From contig JAGMUV010000005.1 in the NCBI GenBank assembly GCA_020744425.1, positions 1,426,001-1,490,000 of the forward strand: a stretch of 64,000 bases of DNA, written 5' to 3'. The notes below the pieces were generated by a model. It worked only from the letters and a program-made list of their open reading frames with translations. It made no database searches and was not told the DNA's origin. Numbering within the stretch: position 1 is the stretch's first letter; every line of letters starts with the position of its first letter. The position numbers were made by a program, and so were the translations under genes. The stretch is from Dactylonectria macrodidyma. Taxonomy: Eukaryota > Ascomycota > Sordariomycetes > Hypocreales > Nectriaceae. Shown in pieces: positions 1-12,051 of the stretch.

Positions 1-307
1 TTCTCAAGGTGCCACCATATCCACGACATATTCTCCAGTCTGTGCACACTCCAGCAGAACAAGACGAGGCACACGCTTGAGCGTAAGGAGACAAGAGAAG
101 CAAAAAGCGACCGAAACAAATAGACATTTACCAAGCCTCTCAATGTCAATATTCACTCCTTGGCCGCTATGCTTCACTTCAAGAAGACCCAGATAGGGCC
201 AACGAGGATATTGCAAGACGTTTCGTTCTTGAAGCACGAAGTGGCTCAAGTTTGGATCCCGTTATGACCCTACCTCCCGCTACATTGACACCTAAGTTGC
301 CGACTTA

Positions 308-493
308 TCACAACTGCCACCCAGTACGTCCAACATCGCAACATTCGGATGCCCATGAGCACACGCGTTCGATGGTCATTGAACGCCTGCAACCAATGCA
401 CATATTAGTCGTTGAAGTAGCGTAGTTTCCCTGCTGGGCAAACACATAGGCTGAGCCAAGAGCGAAGCTGAGCAAGGATTGCTGATTTGTCAT
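308..493 (-). CDS. doubtful short ORF near left edge
   Basis: A 61-codon frame opens with a true ATG and a mildly hydrophobic start (MTNQQSLLSFALGSAYVFAQ) that could be a weak signal peptide, although it lacks basic residues. The rest has four cysteines but no motif I recognise. Another open stretch on the same strand at 4-249 could be a further exon, but I found no convincing splice pair joining the two. It may be the 5' end of a gene continuing left of the window, or chance. Confidence 0.15.
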   Translation of the reverse strand: MTNQQSLLSFALGSAYVFAQQGNYATSTTNMCIGCRRSMTIERVCSWASECCDVGRTGWQL

Positions 494-1556
494 TTATCCT
501 CCTTAGCAATATGGAGGACCCAACACGAGACTGGAAGACTGTACGAGCGTGCAAGTTTTTCCCTCTCTGAAGAGTTAGTTTACCGACCATTCGTAGAACT
601 AGCTGCGGCCTCCATTCCCCTCAAGGTGGTTGCCCAGTGTGAGAGCCAATGCTTTCTAAACAATGTTGTATCTCTAGATTTTACTACGAAAAAAAAAATC
701 CTCATTATCATGCATTTTGATCTTTGTCAAAGTGTGATTGACAAATGGCTGGTTTGAGTTCAGTACAGACCGCCCATCTGACAGGAACCATGCCTTGCCC
801 GGAGGAGGTGCCAAGGGGGCCAAAGAATATGTCCCCTTTCTAACCCACGATTAGTCTTTTGAGGGTGCTTTCATAACACCTTTGCGATTGCCAGTCCAGA
901 CCACAAACGAGCGTTCTTCACAACGCTCAGGTGATGAATCAGCTGATTGACGCAGAGGGGTTCGGAGCTGAATGCCCGAATTAGGTGGTCCCGGTCTCAG
1001 TCTCAACTTTATTATGGCCCGTCGCGTAGGGCCGTTGGCGGTTAAATCCAGAATAGCATCTGCCTGCGCCGCGCACTTGGCCCTATTCTTGGGATGAGCG
1101 CTTAGCTGCCTGTGCGACGAGTGTCTAATTTGCACCGCAAACTCGGCGATTAGAACTCACGATGAAACGAACCGGCACGATTCGTGTCAAGAAACGGCTG
1201 ATTTGTTGCCCCCGGAGCAAGATCACACATTCCGGTTCGGGCGTCTGGTGATCGAGCACGGATGCTCGGCCCTCCTTGAAGATAGAAAACTCCAAATGTC
1301 GGAAGACAGCTCTCAGTTGAAAGGACGAACAATAATTCAGTTACTGTGCGTCATTGCAAGGCTGCACATTGAAATGACCCAACGCGACCATCTTCTTGAT
1401 ATGGCTAGATGAGGCCATGTACCGGTTTCTAGCCGAGACAGCCCGGTCATACCATTTCGGTTACTTGGCACGTTGGTTTAGGCAGGCACGATTCAAATAC
1501 TTTTTCGGGTTGTTGCCATATTAAAACGTTGAGAGGAGGTCAAGAGTTGTGCAGCT
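494..1556. other. intergenic, no gene seen
   Basis: About 1 kb between the doubtful left-edge ORF and the methyltransferase 3' end. The open frames on both strands are short, lack domain signatures and have no supporting splice signals. I see nothing I would call a gene here. Confidence 0.6.
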
Positions 1557-2845
1557 TTATTGAAGCTCGGGTCTTCTGGCCGTCCAGACGTGACTGAGTT
1601 TTTGTTAGCTTCCCTGTCATTGGAGCATGCTTGCTGAACACAGCACTGGGAAACTCACATGTTGCAGTAGGTGTGATAGCGCAAGACACATATCTCCTTC
1701 TTAACTTTCCCGGTAAGCTCATTAACTTCCTCGAGTGTCATCCCTAGCTTCTCGATGAGAGGCATCAAGCTCAGAGAATCCAAACTGTGGGTTAATCCAA
1801 GATTAAACCATCTTGCAAGTTCTCGCACAGTCCTGTCCTCAGACCAGGGGCAGACATACGCCTTGATGACTTCTTCTTTGATGTCGGTAAAGCCGGCTGC
1901 TTCCATCATAAGGTACCTCTCATCTGATTTTACTCTTGCGGACCGGTCAAACTTATCCATACCGCTATAAAAAAGCGCAGCCCACTCCTCGAAAGCGGAC
2001 TTGGTTGGCCGTTGATTGTCATCCCATCTCGGTGTCCAATCGATTTCGATGTGCTCCATGTGGCCGATCTCTGGGGTTAAATGTCTACCCAAGAGTTAGC
2101 GGATATTGCAGTTTAGAGGATGTGAGACCTACTCCAAGATGTTTCGGTACGTTTGAGGCCAGATGTTTGTTTGCAGGCTCCCTAACATCATTCTCACATG
2201 TATCAAATCACATCCGGTCATCAGGGGGCCCCATGTGGGCTCCTCGATGTCAAACTGCTGTGAAATAACACCAACGGGGATGCTACGGAGGGTTAGCGCG
2301 TGTGAGATATTTTAGCATGAGCAAACTTACAGTTCAGGTTGTGTCTTGTTGAGGTCCACGGCCATGATCTGGCTATCTGTGAAGCACCTGCGAGCTTATT
2401 AGCAAGACTGAAACCAACCAACGTTTCGAGCATACCGAGCATACTCCTCAGCCACATTGATTCCCCAGATAGCGGTCCCTGTTCCGAGATCCATGAACTT
2501 TGGGGCTGGGCGCACAATCGGCGAGCGAAAAGGCTTATTTCCGCGGGCCACCAGAAAAACTTTGTGGAGTATATCCAACCGGTTTAGCTCTTCCTATTTG
2601 AGACAAGTTAGGACGTTGCGCGGATCTGTAGCTGGATGAGATTATCTCACGTTATCAATGGGCAGTAGGTACTCTCCCCGTTTCGAAGGCGGCGCGAAGT
2701 AGCGACCATGCTTATAGGTCCATTCCTTCGATACCTGCCCTTGCACTGTAGATGTGCTAGTGGATGAGCTCGTTAGCCTGATATGAGATTAACAGTAGAA
2801 AGCATACAGAAGCCCATACCTGTTCCCAGTAGCCATGGCGACCAT
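1557..2845 (-). CDS. LaeA-like SAM-dependent methyltransferase
   Basis: Seven exons: 2845-2820, 2756-2651, 2593-2436, 2387-2331, 2282-2133, 2084-1659 and 1593-1557 (319 aa). The Rossmann-fold SAM-binding motif [11 protein letters not shown] lies near residues 78-88. It is followed by the acidic motif-II region (QIMAVDLN), the family block [15 protein letters not shown], and the typical end [12 protein letters not shown]. Length and layout fit the LaeA/Llm group of fungal methyltransferase-like proteins, some of which are nuclear regulators of secondary metabolism and some tailoring enzymes; which applies here cannot be told. The start is the first ATG after an in-frame TGA, and a second ATG follows three codons later at 2836. 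AATAAA overlaps the stop codon, an unusually tight 3' end. No biosynthetic core gene (PKS, NRPS or terpene synthase) is visible within the window. Confidence 0.88.
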
Positions 2846-4279
2846 GGAAGATTTTCACTGAGTGTTGAGAGATTGGCAAAGTGGGACGACCGTGAGAGCT
2901 TAGAATGACGAGGTTTGAAGCTGGCAGCGAAACAGCCAACAGTATCAAAGTGGAACGGAATAAGCACAGAGTGAAGTTTGTCACCTAGGAAGGGTTAACG
3001 GATGTGCAGATGACAGTATAAAGATGCCCAATACCCCGGGCAAAAGATGTGCAAGGGAAAGCTAAGGACGACGAGGAAATGTATACGAATTGTAGTTAGG
3101 GCAAAACAAGAAAAATCCACAACGGGGCAAGAGAGGAGACAAAGCCGTTATTTGAGTAGGCATGCCTTTATAGCAACATCCAACCAACCCCTAGTACAAC
3201 TCAATAGCCGTCGCAAGGAGCTAGGGAGTAGCGAGAGCCCCAGGATAGCAGAAGGATTGTCATCCAAGCCGCAAACATATCCCTTACCGTCGCACAATCT
3301 AGTCCCCGCCACTCCGTGTTTGAGGAAAGGTTGTGTCGCTGGTGGGTAGATTAAGGACAAAGGCACGGGAGACGAGATCACCAGTGATAGGGGTGCTCAA
3401 GCTTCGCAAATGCAGCACGATGTGGAGCACAAGGCGGGACTTACAAAAACTATTCCAGCTCGTTGAACAGAACGGGGCCTGAAAGTAGAGTACGGGGATG
3501 GTTGAGACGGCAGCAGGGCCTGAACCTAAGAAGACCTGCAGGATTGGCTGGCAAGCGATGGCAGGGCCTAGGATTCTCGGTAGAGGGGCGGATGCGGGCC
3601 TGGGGGCGGTTGCGATGTGGGAGTGATCCAGAGAGGAATGAGCGTTAACTTGCCGCTGTACTCGCACCTGTTGGAGACGTCGGTCGCATGTATGATGGTG
3701 CGGGTTGGAGTGAGAGTGCGCGCGTGATGATGTGTGAGTTTAAGGGCGACTGTGACGGCGGGGAGGACACGCGCAATAACGGGGTGAAGGAGGGGTATTT
3801 TCTGAGTCGGTGTTTTGGGAGTAGCTGTGGGACGTCGAGGACGCTACAAAGAAATTGCAGAAGCAAAACCCAAACGAGAAGCCGACGATAATAAGGAGGA
3901 CGGCGCAATAAGAAGGCCACGGGGGAGGATGAGGAAGAGGAGGAGGAAGGTTGGTGATTCTTATTGCCGGCCGGATGGGGACGTAGGAGGTGGGACATTG
4001 GGACATGGCCCATGGGACACCAGGACGTGGGACTCTGGGTGTGGCCCTTGAATTTTTTTCCCTTCGTTATTGCACCCCCGTCGACCGTTAGTCCATTGTT
4101 ATGATGCGCCCCAACTGCTTAAAGTGCGCTCCTGGGGTCCTGCGACCTGGGGCATTTGGGAGGCGCCGAAGAGAGCTACCTAAGTAAGGTACACATACAG
4201 CGTGTTAGTAGGCACGCTGGTCAGGTAGGGAAGTAAGCATGTCCGTTCGGGCGTTGGTCTGGGGTGAAAGAACGAGGGA

Positions 4280-4292
4280 GGGGGGGGGGGGG
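4280..4292 (+). repeat. 13-base G homopolymer
   Basis: An uninterrupted run of 13 G within a G-rich stretch beginning near 4274. It is likely to vary in length between strains and to be error-prone in sequencing. Confidence 0.9.
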
Positions 4293-7200
4293 TAGGAACT
4301 TCCGGCCGGTTGATGGGGCAAGCTAAGGAAGGGAAGGTACTGCAAGGTAAAAAAAAGGAAGGGGGCAACCAACTCGTTGCTGAAAGCAAGGTCAGACGCA
4401 AGGTCAGACCTACCTCCACTAAAGCTCCCTGTCACAGGTCTCTATAACGGGCTCAGATCCATATTAGGAGAGAGCAGGCGACTTGGAGGAGGCCACTGAA
4501 CGGAGGCCGCTGCGCTGGAGCAAGGAGATGTGCGATGAACTGCTTTGCTTATTTCCACCCTTGACTTCAAGCCATGATATCCCGAAAACACCCCTCCTGT
4601 AGGTAGGCTTTGTGTGGCTAGGTAGGGAGGTACCCGTAGGTACTGTAAACTCCAGGTTAGCATGGACGGCAAGGCAGGGAAGTCAAGTAGGTACCGATGA
4701 CGGGACGGGAGGTACGGAGAATGAACCCTGTCCAGGTTGTGCTTTTAAGAAGCAGGTACATCCTGTGCTGCACTCTCTGTCGGACTTTACCTCGTTGACT
4801 GTGCGGCCGCCGTCGCTGTCAAGATCGACATGCGCCGAAGCCGCCACCGGGCACACAAGAAGTACAAGGCCAGCCGCCAATGCTCTTTAGAAATTCTCGT
4901 TGGCTTCCACTCCAGCGGTGGCCGCTGGGGGTCGGGGCCGGCTTGTTGGCCCGCGGGCGGGAGGTGGTGGGGAGGCGTCTGTGTTTCGGGGTTGGGAGTA
5001 ATCTGTACCCGCAAGACAATGCGTCCAGTGCCTTGACTTCTCGCGAGTGTGGTGGTGCCGTAGCAGTTAGCGCGGGACAGGGAACATGGGATGATGGACG
5101 ATGCATCAATGTGCGATGGGTCAAGGATAGCGGACGCGGATGGGAATGCCATTGAGGCTTGTAGTTGGGCCAAGGGCCACAGCGAGCTTGGCACGATGCA
5201 ACAGCATGGGCATCACACTGGCACTGGCACATCACTAATTGCACACGCCAAAACAACTGCAATCATCACCCGTTTGCTGTCGCCAATGATCTTCCACATA
5301 TTGGCCTCAGGTTTCCCTGCTGGTTTCGCGGTGACCAGGTTCGCGCTGCCATCGACGACTTAGGCGTTCCTGCTATTGTCATGGATGGGTTGAGGGAACA
5401 GAAAGGCGGAAACGGTCGTTCCATTGAAGACGGGATCCATCGGCAGTTATCCGGACAAGTCGAGAATGCACAGAACATCAAGTGGGCAAGTACGGGTGAA
5501 GGAACGCACCTGCTCTACTATGGAAAGGGGCGCAGAAACTTGCCTATGTGGGCATGGCTGTGGCTGTATTCCTTTCTCATCACACACTCGTTCGCTCTTT
5601 GTCTCTCTCCCTTCTCTCTCACAGCCACTCACAGCTACCCGCTCGTTGTTGTACTTCGTACTTCCACATCATGCTAGCGCCGCTGGCCCAGCTTCCGTCA
5701 AGGTGGGCGCACCGCCCTCAAGAAACCGAGAGCCATGTCATCTGACCTCGTTGACCGACTTCATATGCAGTGTCGGCAAGCAGCAGAGCACACCCCCAAG
5801 CCAACCCGATGCGATGGGCGGCTTCTCGTTAGTGCCCGCTCACTGCTGTCGTCGCCGCCGACGCCCCTCCGCCGCTGATGGTGCTCTGCAGGACGCACTG
5901 GAGCCAGTACAGGGCTTCTGGGCACAACCACCGTCAGAGAACAGACACCACCAACAGATGGAAGTGTGCGGTCAGGGCCGAGGACCTCCCCTTCCACCGG
6001 TCCCGCACTTGGCCTGCCCCGGAGCCCCCACAAGAAGCGTGCCCTGCCGCTTTCGCACAAGCCAGCCACTGGCTCCAAATGCACAAGGCCCCATTTTCTT
6101 CCCGTCTGCTACGTTTCGTCCCGTGGCTCCCGTTGGGGTTGGGTCTGGGACAGGAACTCGAAGGCATCTGCCGTTTGAACTATCCTGTACCGACCTTACA
6201 GCACTGCGCAGTGCCTTCACAGGGAACCAGGCGCAACTGGCATACATGCACACGCTATATTCAACATTACAACATTGGGCGCTCAGCCTGCCCTTCCTGT
6301 AATGTGTGAATGATCTTAGAACCTACCAGACAAGACAGAGCAAGACCAGAACTAACCTCGTACATGTTGGCACATGGTACAGGCCAGATTCCCGAAGTTC
6401 AGGGAAGACGCCTCTCACAACCATGGGCGAGCTGGACAACCCCCGCCCTGTCTTTGTTAGCAACGATCCCCAAACCCTCCTTCAAAACGAGCTGAGGTTA
6501 TACCGTTGGTCTTTCTATTCTCATCCTGTTTGAAACTGTTCATCAATGTTGCTTGATGCTCCTCAAGTTTCCTCAATTCCCTGTCGAAGTAGCGTTCTCT
6601 TTGATCGCCGCAGCGGCCTTGGCCACAGCTCCAACCACGGCCCGAGACTGCACGGAAGACCGACATGGCCACATGGATACGCATACACACTCTCAGCTCG
6701 TCAAAATAATCGCACCAAATCCCAAGCTCAGGGGTGTGTGACGACCCCCTCACTCTTCTCCGTGGCCGCCCTGCAAGCGCTCACCCTGCTTATGGCGGCC
6801 TGCGCGCTCAATCCGGAGTTCTGGTACAGGAGGGTGCCACGCCCTCCGATGTTTGGACTACCACTTAGAGCTTCGCCGCACTGCTTAGCACGCCTTAGCC
6901 TGGCTGCGAGAGCCTGCTGCCGCTGTGCCGTTGTTGGACCGCTGGTTTGATCCGAACCAGGCTCCTGAACAAACTATGACGAGATCAGGATGGCCACTGC
7001 CCGCCATGTCTATTGCGCTGGGACATCCCTTCTAGCCTCTCCATGGATTCGACTTGTCTTTGTTGGGATGGTCTGGTCAGCCCTGGTTCAGCCCTGGTGA
7101 CAGATGGCTAAACAGCCGAATGCTCTGGATATCCTAACCCACGAAGTTGACTCACAAACAATGATGGATTGGAAGAAGCTACTATTAGCATCAACTCAAA

Positions 7201-7978
7201 CCAATGTGAACGGATCGACAACTTTGCACACTCCCTTTTAGTGCCATTCCCGCTGCCACTGCCACAACGCCAGAACCAGCGCCACCAACAGCCAGCACAT
7301 CACCAACCCTAGGGTCCCCGCAGATCCACCCGGGCCGCCCTCCATTCTGTCGCCCCGCCGCCGTCTCCGTGCCGGCCAACAGCCTGACAAATTCTGGGCG
7401 TCACGCCCAATCCTAGGCGCTCCCCCAGCTTGGTGCGCCGTCGCCGCCTCTGATACGTTCATTCGGTCGAGCCGAGTCCCAACATGCGGCCAAGTTGTCG
7501 GGTCTGAAACTCGCCTGTCAATTGGGAGACTGATGGAAGGCGGACATGATCACAAGCACTGGCTGGCGGACTGCAGGCGCACGGTATTGACAATCAGGGG
7601 GATTGCCTGCAGGACCACTCCTTATCATAGGACTTCCAGCGCCTCGAGCGAAGGAATAACTACTACCCAGCCTGTGCTTGTGTTGCAGACCCAGATCACG
7701 CCAGCAACTGCGCCGATGGCCGCTATCAATCATGCACCCCTCCATCGCTGCGTACTCCTTCCTGTACTAGCTTGGACTAGCTACTCCCAAGGGTTATTTC
7801 TACGCAGTGCATCCTGCAGTGCAACGCTCTGGTTCGTCGTGGTTCCGTTTCAAAGGCCTCGAGATAGATTCCAAGATGTGGCTGCATCAGGCCACAGTAT
7901 CGGATACTTGCAAGTAGTCGTACCCCACAAATTTTAGTACAAAATCCAATCAACGTTCACGAGCCCACTTTCCCGCCA

Positions 7979-8010
7979 GGGGGAGGGGAGGGAGGGGAGG
8001 GAGGCAGGGA
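7979..8010 (+). repeat. G-rich tract with quadruplex potential
   Basis: Five G-runs of three to five bases are separated by single A residues, then GGCAGGG. This matches the classical intramolecular G-quadruplex pattern on the + strand. It lies in gene desert 1, far from any gene I can call. Confidence 0.7.
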
Positions 8011-9092
8011 ATCCAAGAAGAAAACAGTGCAATGTCTGCATGGAAAAAGGCTCTAGGCATGTGTCTATACTTCCTCCCGACACATCCAAGCATGCAAGTG
8101 CGAATTAGCCTGCAAACGACGAGCCCACATGTATCTCTAGGAATTGGAAATTGTCTCGCAATGGGCGGGAGATGTTCCATCAATGCACCCTCATCGAGCA
8201 TCTCACCGCTCCTAATTTCGCCAAATGATTGACCAGAGAGATCTCGACCTCATGATATCTCAGAAGGTCAAGTTTGCCTTGATCCAAGATTTACGTGAAA
8301 CTCCAATCAAGGCTAGGACAGAGAGCTGGTCTAGGTTCTTCTGACTGGGGCGCTGCGATGCCCATGCTCCTTACCTTACGCACCTCATGCATGCATGCTC
8401 TCTTGGCGTGGGACCCAGCAATGAACTAGGCCTACAGTACGTACGACGGAGTCCCCATTTATTGTGGAGATGGCTTGTTAAGTCCTCCTTTCAGAGCCAT
8501 TCATTCTCTGCAGCAAAAATGCCTTCTAGTTCCCATGCATTGGCCCAACTTTGACCAAACTGGTGGTGTCAAATGCAGCCTGCCAATGTTGTTCAACATA
8601 TCCGCACCGGCACCTTCAGCCCAGGCACCTGACAGTACAGTAGGAGCATGGGTGTATCCTTGAATCACCGAAATCTTCGGGTCAACAACTTTCACGTTCC
8701 CCGAGTACGGAATAGCCCCCTTCATGCGTAAGCTCGTACATTCACGGGTTGGATACGAAGACTCCAGACGTCAGCTCCAGTCCTTGGTGGAATAAGGAGG
8801 TGTGTTATTACACGGGATATCTTTGGACGGGCTGGTCGTCCCCTTATGATGGCACTAGTGCCCGACTTCCTGGCTACGGCTCATTTAGCCATAATCTGAC
8901 TTGCAACAGAGATGAGAATCAAAGGGACTGCATTTGCAAGTTCAGAAAATCCCTGATTCAAAGCAATCAGGGAATCTCCGTCCAAACTAGCACCACTGGC
9001 TTGGGGCAATAGTCTCAGATCTCACATCCAGGCATTGGCGAGGTTGTCAGCCGAACCTGTTGAGATACCACCCCCATCTCGATCATGCAGAG

Positions 9093-9108
9093 TACGGAGT
9101 ACGGAGTA
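9093..9108. repeat. overlapping TACGGAGTA words
   Basis: Two copies of TACGGAGTA overlap by two bases (9093-9101 and 9100-9108) and are followed by CT. This is the densest occurrence of a near-palindromic word that recurs in the intergenic DNA of this window; another variant, TACTTCGTA, lies about 90 bp downstream at 9200-9208. Confidence 0.8.
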
Positions 9109-12051
9109 CTGAATACCTGAAATGAGGGTTGCCCTGTTTCATCCCTGAACCCTGCCACCTCCCGCGCTATCCAGAGGGCTGGGTCGAAGCCATTCGCCGT
9201 ACTTCGTAGATCCTGGCTAGGGTTGGGCGATAGAAGCCTTCTTATGGGTCCACCTGTGTTGCATGCTCCTTCGATAAACGCGCCTTGGGGAAATCGGTGA
9301 CCGGTTTCCTAGACACGAGCAGGAACCGGCACACCCGTTGCGAAATTGGGACAAGCCCCAACATCACCGACTTTGCGAGCTGGCTATGGTTTCTCAACCA
9401 ACTTGGTTTTTATGGCGCGCGAACTCCACCCTCTCCTCACTTCTGGGATGGTGGGCCCGGCTTCCTGGTCGGCGGGCACTCGTCTTGGAACCTCTCGCTA
9501 AAACTCCACGGCGCCAGGGGGATACCGAATCCAGTGTTGCCATTGGGTGTATGCAAGTCTCTATCACGCTCGATGACATGGCTTGACCAGTGCAGCCGAT
9601 CATCTCCCCCGTGCGCCGGGGGGAGGAGGAGGCGGAGGACTTCTCAACCATCTGAGAAACAACACGTCAGCGGGCAAAGGTGGACAACAAGAAGAGGCAA
9701 CGTTCTCCCCTGCTGTGTATCAATCGTGAGCTGTGCTGTGTGCCTCCCTCACCATTTTGGGTTGTTTGGGAGGGAGCGCTTGGCGATCTCAATCGCGTGT
9801 GGAACCAGGTCAGCACCGTGATGAGGCAACTCACAGCCGATAATACAGCGCCTCTCGTCCTCCTCCCCCTCCCCCCACACTGCCTTCATTCTGGGCCTCT
9901 CGTTATCCAAATTTTCTTCTTCCACTGCCTCGATCCAGGAGCGATGCAAAGATAGCGACCCGGATGCAGCCTGACCATGCCAATACAACATCGTCAGCAC
10001 ACGGCGTGGTTATTGATGCGCGATGAGAGAAAAAAGACGTGTAGCCATCCTAAGTAACCCCTCAATCCTACGACTACTAACTAGCCTGGCCGTAGCAACC
10101 AGGCTGAACCACTCCATCGGGACCAGGTGTGTCAGGCGACCACTCGGGGTGGGGGGATTGGATGGATGCTGCTTACTCTGGTACGTATCCCCCCTCCCCG
10201 GCTTGACTTCCCCCCTTCGGCCGCCCTACTCGTGCTAACCTATGGCCAGGCCGCCAACTGGTTTCGGTGTTCATTTGTAGGCGAACAACTTGTTTTAGGC
10301 GAACGCTTGATTGGAATTCAACAAGCATGGATCCGATGACGTTGCACGGCCAATCATAACGGTCTGCGCACCCTTTCCTCGTCTGTCTACCCTTCCATCT
10401 GGGCGACACGAACAGAAAGTTATGGATGCCAGTCAACGCTGGGTGTCAGTAATGGGTATCAGTGTCCGGGGGGCTAGCGATTAGCAAATCCTCTATCGCA
10501 GACCGCCTCGGACGCCCATGGTTGAGACACAACTGTCTGCAACCTTGTCTGGTTGCGTGGCGTGATACCTGACATACAGCTTTTCAGCACGCGGTTGCAA
10601 CTGCATCCCTAGATGGTCCATGAATGTGACAACTCCGAATTTCAACACCGATAACGGCCACTTTTGTCCTCCAACGATGTTATACACACTACCTGCAGCG
10701 TCCCCTCACCCTCCCCCCTCCCCTTGGATCTGGCAGCGTTCGCATCTTCGCTTGCCCCCGTCTCTGGGACACGTTAGCAGCGCCTGGCGGGAAAAACCCC
10801 GAGACTGAGACATGACCACCCCTGTCAGCTGTGCCGCATTGGTCCCATAGCCGTCCCAGACTGTCGGGTCCAATAATTGTGGGGTCTGCGAAATTGCGGT
10901 GCCTGCGGCAGTTAGGGGCAGATTCGGGTCGGGTTGTTGATTTCATCGCCGATGGGCTTTGAGAAGACTAAGGGGTTGCCATCACTTGTCGGTGCCATGT
11001 TTGGTAAGCGACATGAGCAACATATCATGCGTCATTGGAGGGCACCGAATCTAGCCTCGCATCGGCATGTGAAGCACGACGCAGCACCCAGCATTGGCAC
11101 ATTACCTTGTCACATCTTGGCCGTCCCAATGGAGGACACCAGAATCCACCTGGATTGTGCGAGTGGCTGACCAGGGCAAGCTACGACGGCTACGATTTGC
11201 GAGAACGCCTGGGAGGCCCGAGAGCACCAAGGATGGCACCAAGGAGGGCAACGCCGCGCCGCGGACACCTGGCTCTAGCAGAACAGGGATTCCATGCTGA
11301 TCCTGCTGGGATGTGGCACCTCGAGCCAACACTCGGTGGCTGCAGTTTCCCAGCCCCCAGGTCGTCCCTACGTCGCATCCGTTACTGCTCGCAAGGCGAA
11401 AGAACGCGGACCAACAGCGTCTCACTAGTCTGCACCAATTCCGCCGACCCACCGCTGCCTCATGTAAGGGAAGGTCAAAACACGACAGGTCGGAGGCCAG
11501 GGGGGGTGAGAGGGCAGAGGTGGAGAGGAAACAACAATAACAAGTGAATTATTCCTTACTGGTCTGGGATGAGCTACGACGTGAGCCGACGTCGGTCAAC
11601 CGAGCTCTCGCGTTTCCTTCCCGCGGATGCGGTGAAGCCTTGCTAAAACCAAAACTGCCCTCTCACCCCATGACACGAATGAACGGCTACTGTACTTCAA
11701 ACGACTACGGGCGCATCGCCAGGTGTCAAGCATCTCGGGGAGTCAAGTGCTAGGCGGTATGAGCTCGTGCTAATGATGAGTCTTTTTTCCTTTACTACCC
11801 TAATCTTCCTACAATATACAGACGTGGCGATGGAAATACGCCCTCAATGCGAGAATATTCCCGCCCCTGAACCCCTAATATGATTCAATCTGTTGGCCAG
11901 TTCATGTGACGTCTGCAGCCCTCCATTGGGCCAGACACGACCGGCGGCCCGCAGCCGCAGCCCAAAAGATTCTTCCGCACTTGCATCACAGCAGCATTAT
12001 GCTGCTAGTTACCAGCGAACAGCTGATGGCGGTCTGAAGTTGCACCAGCTC

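Larger units (their letters stand above)
2846..12051. other. gene desert 1 (about 9.2 kb)
   Basis: No domain-bearing ORF or believable exon chain was found on either strand. Long open frames such as 5424-6302 (+) are compositionally odd, lack a true ATG or lack any family pattern. The stretch holds a 13-G run (4280-4292), a G-rich quadruplex-like tract (7979-8010) and copies of the TACGAAGTA/TACGGAGTA word at 5652, 9093, 9100 and 9200. Non-coding RNA genes or very small genes cannot be excluded. Confidence 0.6.

Noticed and set aside
4683..4880. 65-codon minus-strand frame resembling a small secreted cysteine protein
   Set aside because: The apparent start is TTG, not ATG, and no in-frame ATG precedes the hydrophobic segment.
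5424..6302. 292-codon plus-strand open frame in gene desert 1
   Set aside because: It starts at a non-ATG codon, overlaps similarly open frames on both strands, has low-complexity Pro/Arg/Ser composition and matches no family pattern; probably a product of GC-rich base composition.
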